DNA of 64,000 nt from Pseudomonas mangrovi (GTDB lineage Bacteria > Pseudomonadota > Gammaproteobacteria > Pseudomonadales > Pseudomonadaceae): positions 1 through 64,000 of the forward strand of contig NZ_QASN01000022.1 in NCBI RefSeq assembly GCF_003052585.1, read 5' to 3'. The position numbers were made by a program, and so were the translations under genes. Under the pieces are notes generated by a model. The model saw only the letters and a list, made by a program, of their open reading frames with translations. It was not told the DNA's origin and searched no databases. Below, piece after piece: positions 63,261 to 64,000 of this stretch; the first letter of the stretch is position 1, and each line of letters begins with the position of its first letter.

Positions 63261-63557
63261 GCTTTCATCTTGCTTGCCTTTCCGTGTAGCAAATGAGATT
63301 CCCAGTGTTCCACTTGCTATTGCGCCTAGAAGGGCTGCAATTGCCGATTCAGATAATATCTTCGAGACCGCAAGAATGAAAACTACACAGGTAAGAAGGA
63401 ATACAGCAAAGATTTTCAAAAGAATCTCTGGAGGCAGGATAAATTTTATTTCACCTGTTGTTTTGCTGTTCGTAATGACAAGCACAACGAACATCACGGT
63501 GAGACAAATAAATGGGATTGCCATAAAGCCAAGATAAAACCACATATCATTTTCCAT
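63255..63557 (-). CDS. cassette gene, small membrane protein 100 aa
   Basis: The protein has three hydrophobic segments (FMAIPFICLTVMFVVLVI, ILLKIFAVFLLTCVVFILAV and AIAALLGAIASGTLGISFA) and a basic tail. The function is unknown. The ATG at 63557 is chosen; the frame also has a TTG at 63578 with no better ribosome site. The stop is inside an attC core. Confidence 0.7.
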   Translation of the reverse strand: MENDMWFYLGFMAIPFICLTVMFVVLVITNSKTTGEIKFILPPEILLKIFAVFLLTCVVFILAVSKILSESAIAALLGAIASGTLGISFATRKGKQDEST

Positions 63558-63608
63558 ACTTATTGCCCACTCCTTCAATATCTAAATAATTCACCAGTAT
63601 CGGCGAGC

Positions 63609-63684
63609 ACATAACGTTTGGTTAAGGGGCGGGCTTTAGCCCGTCCCAGTGAGCGTAGCGAACGGTTTGAACCAATTGTTATGC
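63609..63684 (-). repeat. attC site, cassette 1 (76 bp)
   Basis: On the minus strand R'' is GCATAAC and R' is GTTATGT. The arms AACCAAT/GTTTGGTT and the centre GGGACGGGCTAAAGCCCGCCCC are as in the sites at 62790 and 61791. Confidence 0.88.
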
Positions 63685-63686
63685 GT

Positions 63687-63962
63687 TTAACCGAACAGAC
63701 CAGAGATTGCACTAGTTATGCCTTCGACTATCGCAAGGACGCCATCGACTATTGCTTCGAGAGTACCTAATAGTATTTCTAATGGGCCGTCATCGCTGAG
63801 AACAACAGGTGTTGCTACGCCTGCAATAGAAAATGCTACAGCAGCCATAGCAACAGAATGGAAGCCCGCTACTAGAATGTAAATCACGGATGACAGAAGT
63901 AGAGTTACGCCGAGTGCATTAAAGACTCTGAGGCCAAGTGGTCTTTTGGTTTTCTGCTTCAT
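63687..63962 (-). CDS. cassette gene, small membrane protein 91 aa
   Basis: The protein has a basic start, two hydrophobic segments (VTLLLSSVIYILVAGF and VAMAAVAFSIAGVATPVV) and an amphipathic Gly/Ile-rich tail. GGAGAG lies before the ATG. The stop lies 3 bp from an attC. The function is unknown. Confidence 0.7.
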   Translation of the reverse strand: MKQKTKRPLGLRVFNALGVTLLLSSVIYILVAGFHSVAMAAVAFSIAGVATPVVLSDDGPLEILLGTLEAIVDGVLAIVEGITSAISGLFG

Positions 63963-63973
63963 TTACTCTCCAT

Positions 63974-64000
63974 GTATAACTGAATGCCAAATTGCCGTAG
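63974..64000 (-). repeat. attC-like site cut by the window edge
   Basis: On the minus strand an R' core GTTATAC lies 12 bp upstream of the last cassette gene, preceded by GCATTCA as a possible L'. The rest is beyond the window, so this is called from the core and spacing only. Confidence 0.55.

Overview
The window is high-GC chromosomal DNA from a Pseudomonas. Three things point there. The gene order leuC-leuD-leuB-asd-fimV-truA-trpF-accD-folC-(SPOR)-cvpA-purF-metZ-xcpQP/xcpRSTUVWXYZ follows the corresponding Pseudomonas aeruginosa block. A complete mexS-mexT-mexEF-oprN locus is present. The right end carries a cassette array with attC sites like those reported in chromosomal integrons of the P. 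alcaligenes/stutzeri/mendocina lineages. The species cannot be fixed from the window alone. Layout, left to right: (1) 0-5 kb: the end of a tRNA-Ala/tRNA-Glu pair, then an Entner-Doudoroff operon (pgl-edd-eda) translationally coupled to a thioesterase gene, then dusC. (2) 5-9.8 kb: a soluble six-PAS GGDEF-EAL protein and a LysR regulator divergent from leuC. (3) 9.9-25.4 kb: a long co-oriented housekeeping run for leucine, aspartate-family, tryptophan, fatty-acid, folate, purine and methionine synthesis, plus the polar polysaccharide/pilus assembly factor FimV. (4) 25.6-36 kb: the complete Xcp type II secretion system, xcpPQ divergent from the overlapping xcpR-Z operon, followed by tRNA-Val and tRNA-Asp. 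(5) 36.3-38 kb: an alpha/beta hydrolase between two kinds of dispersed inverted-repeat element, including a 218-bp tandem duplication. (6) 38-46.3 kb: MexEF-OprN efflux pump, its LysR activator MexT and the divergent oxidoreductase MexS, with two candidate MexT (nod-box-like) sites visible. (7) 46.3-48.7 kb: an AT-richer patch with a DUF4238 gene, an orphan small gene and a TerC-family membrane protein. (8) 48.7-56.1 kb: a heavy-metal efflux operon (CzcI-like, CzcC-like, a His-rich membrane protein, CzcB-like, CzcA-like) whose 3' end has been duplicated together with a short tandem-repeat array. (9) 56.3-60 kb: a UlaG-like metallo-hydrolase divergent from a GlxA-type AraC regulator, then two secreted Sel1-repeat proteins. 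(10) 60.3-64 kb: the distal end of an integron cassette array, eight minus-strand cassette genes separated by seven complete attC-like sites plus one cut by the window edge; most encode small membrane or repeat proteins of unknown function. The integrase would lie to the right of the window. The most novel material is this cassette array, followed by the repeat-mediated rearrangement next to czcA and the atypical metal pump operon.
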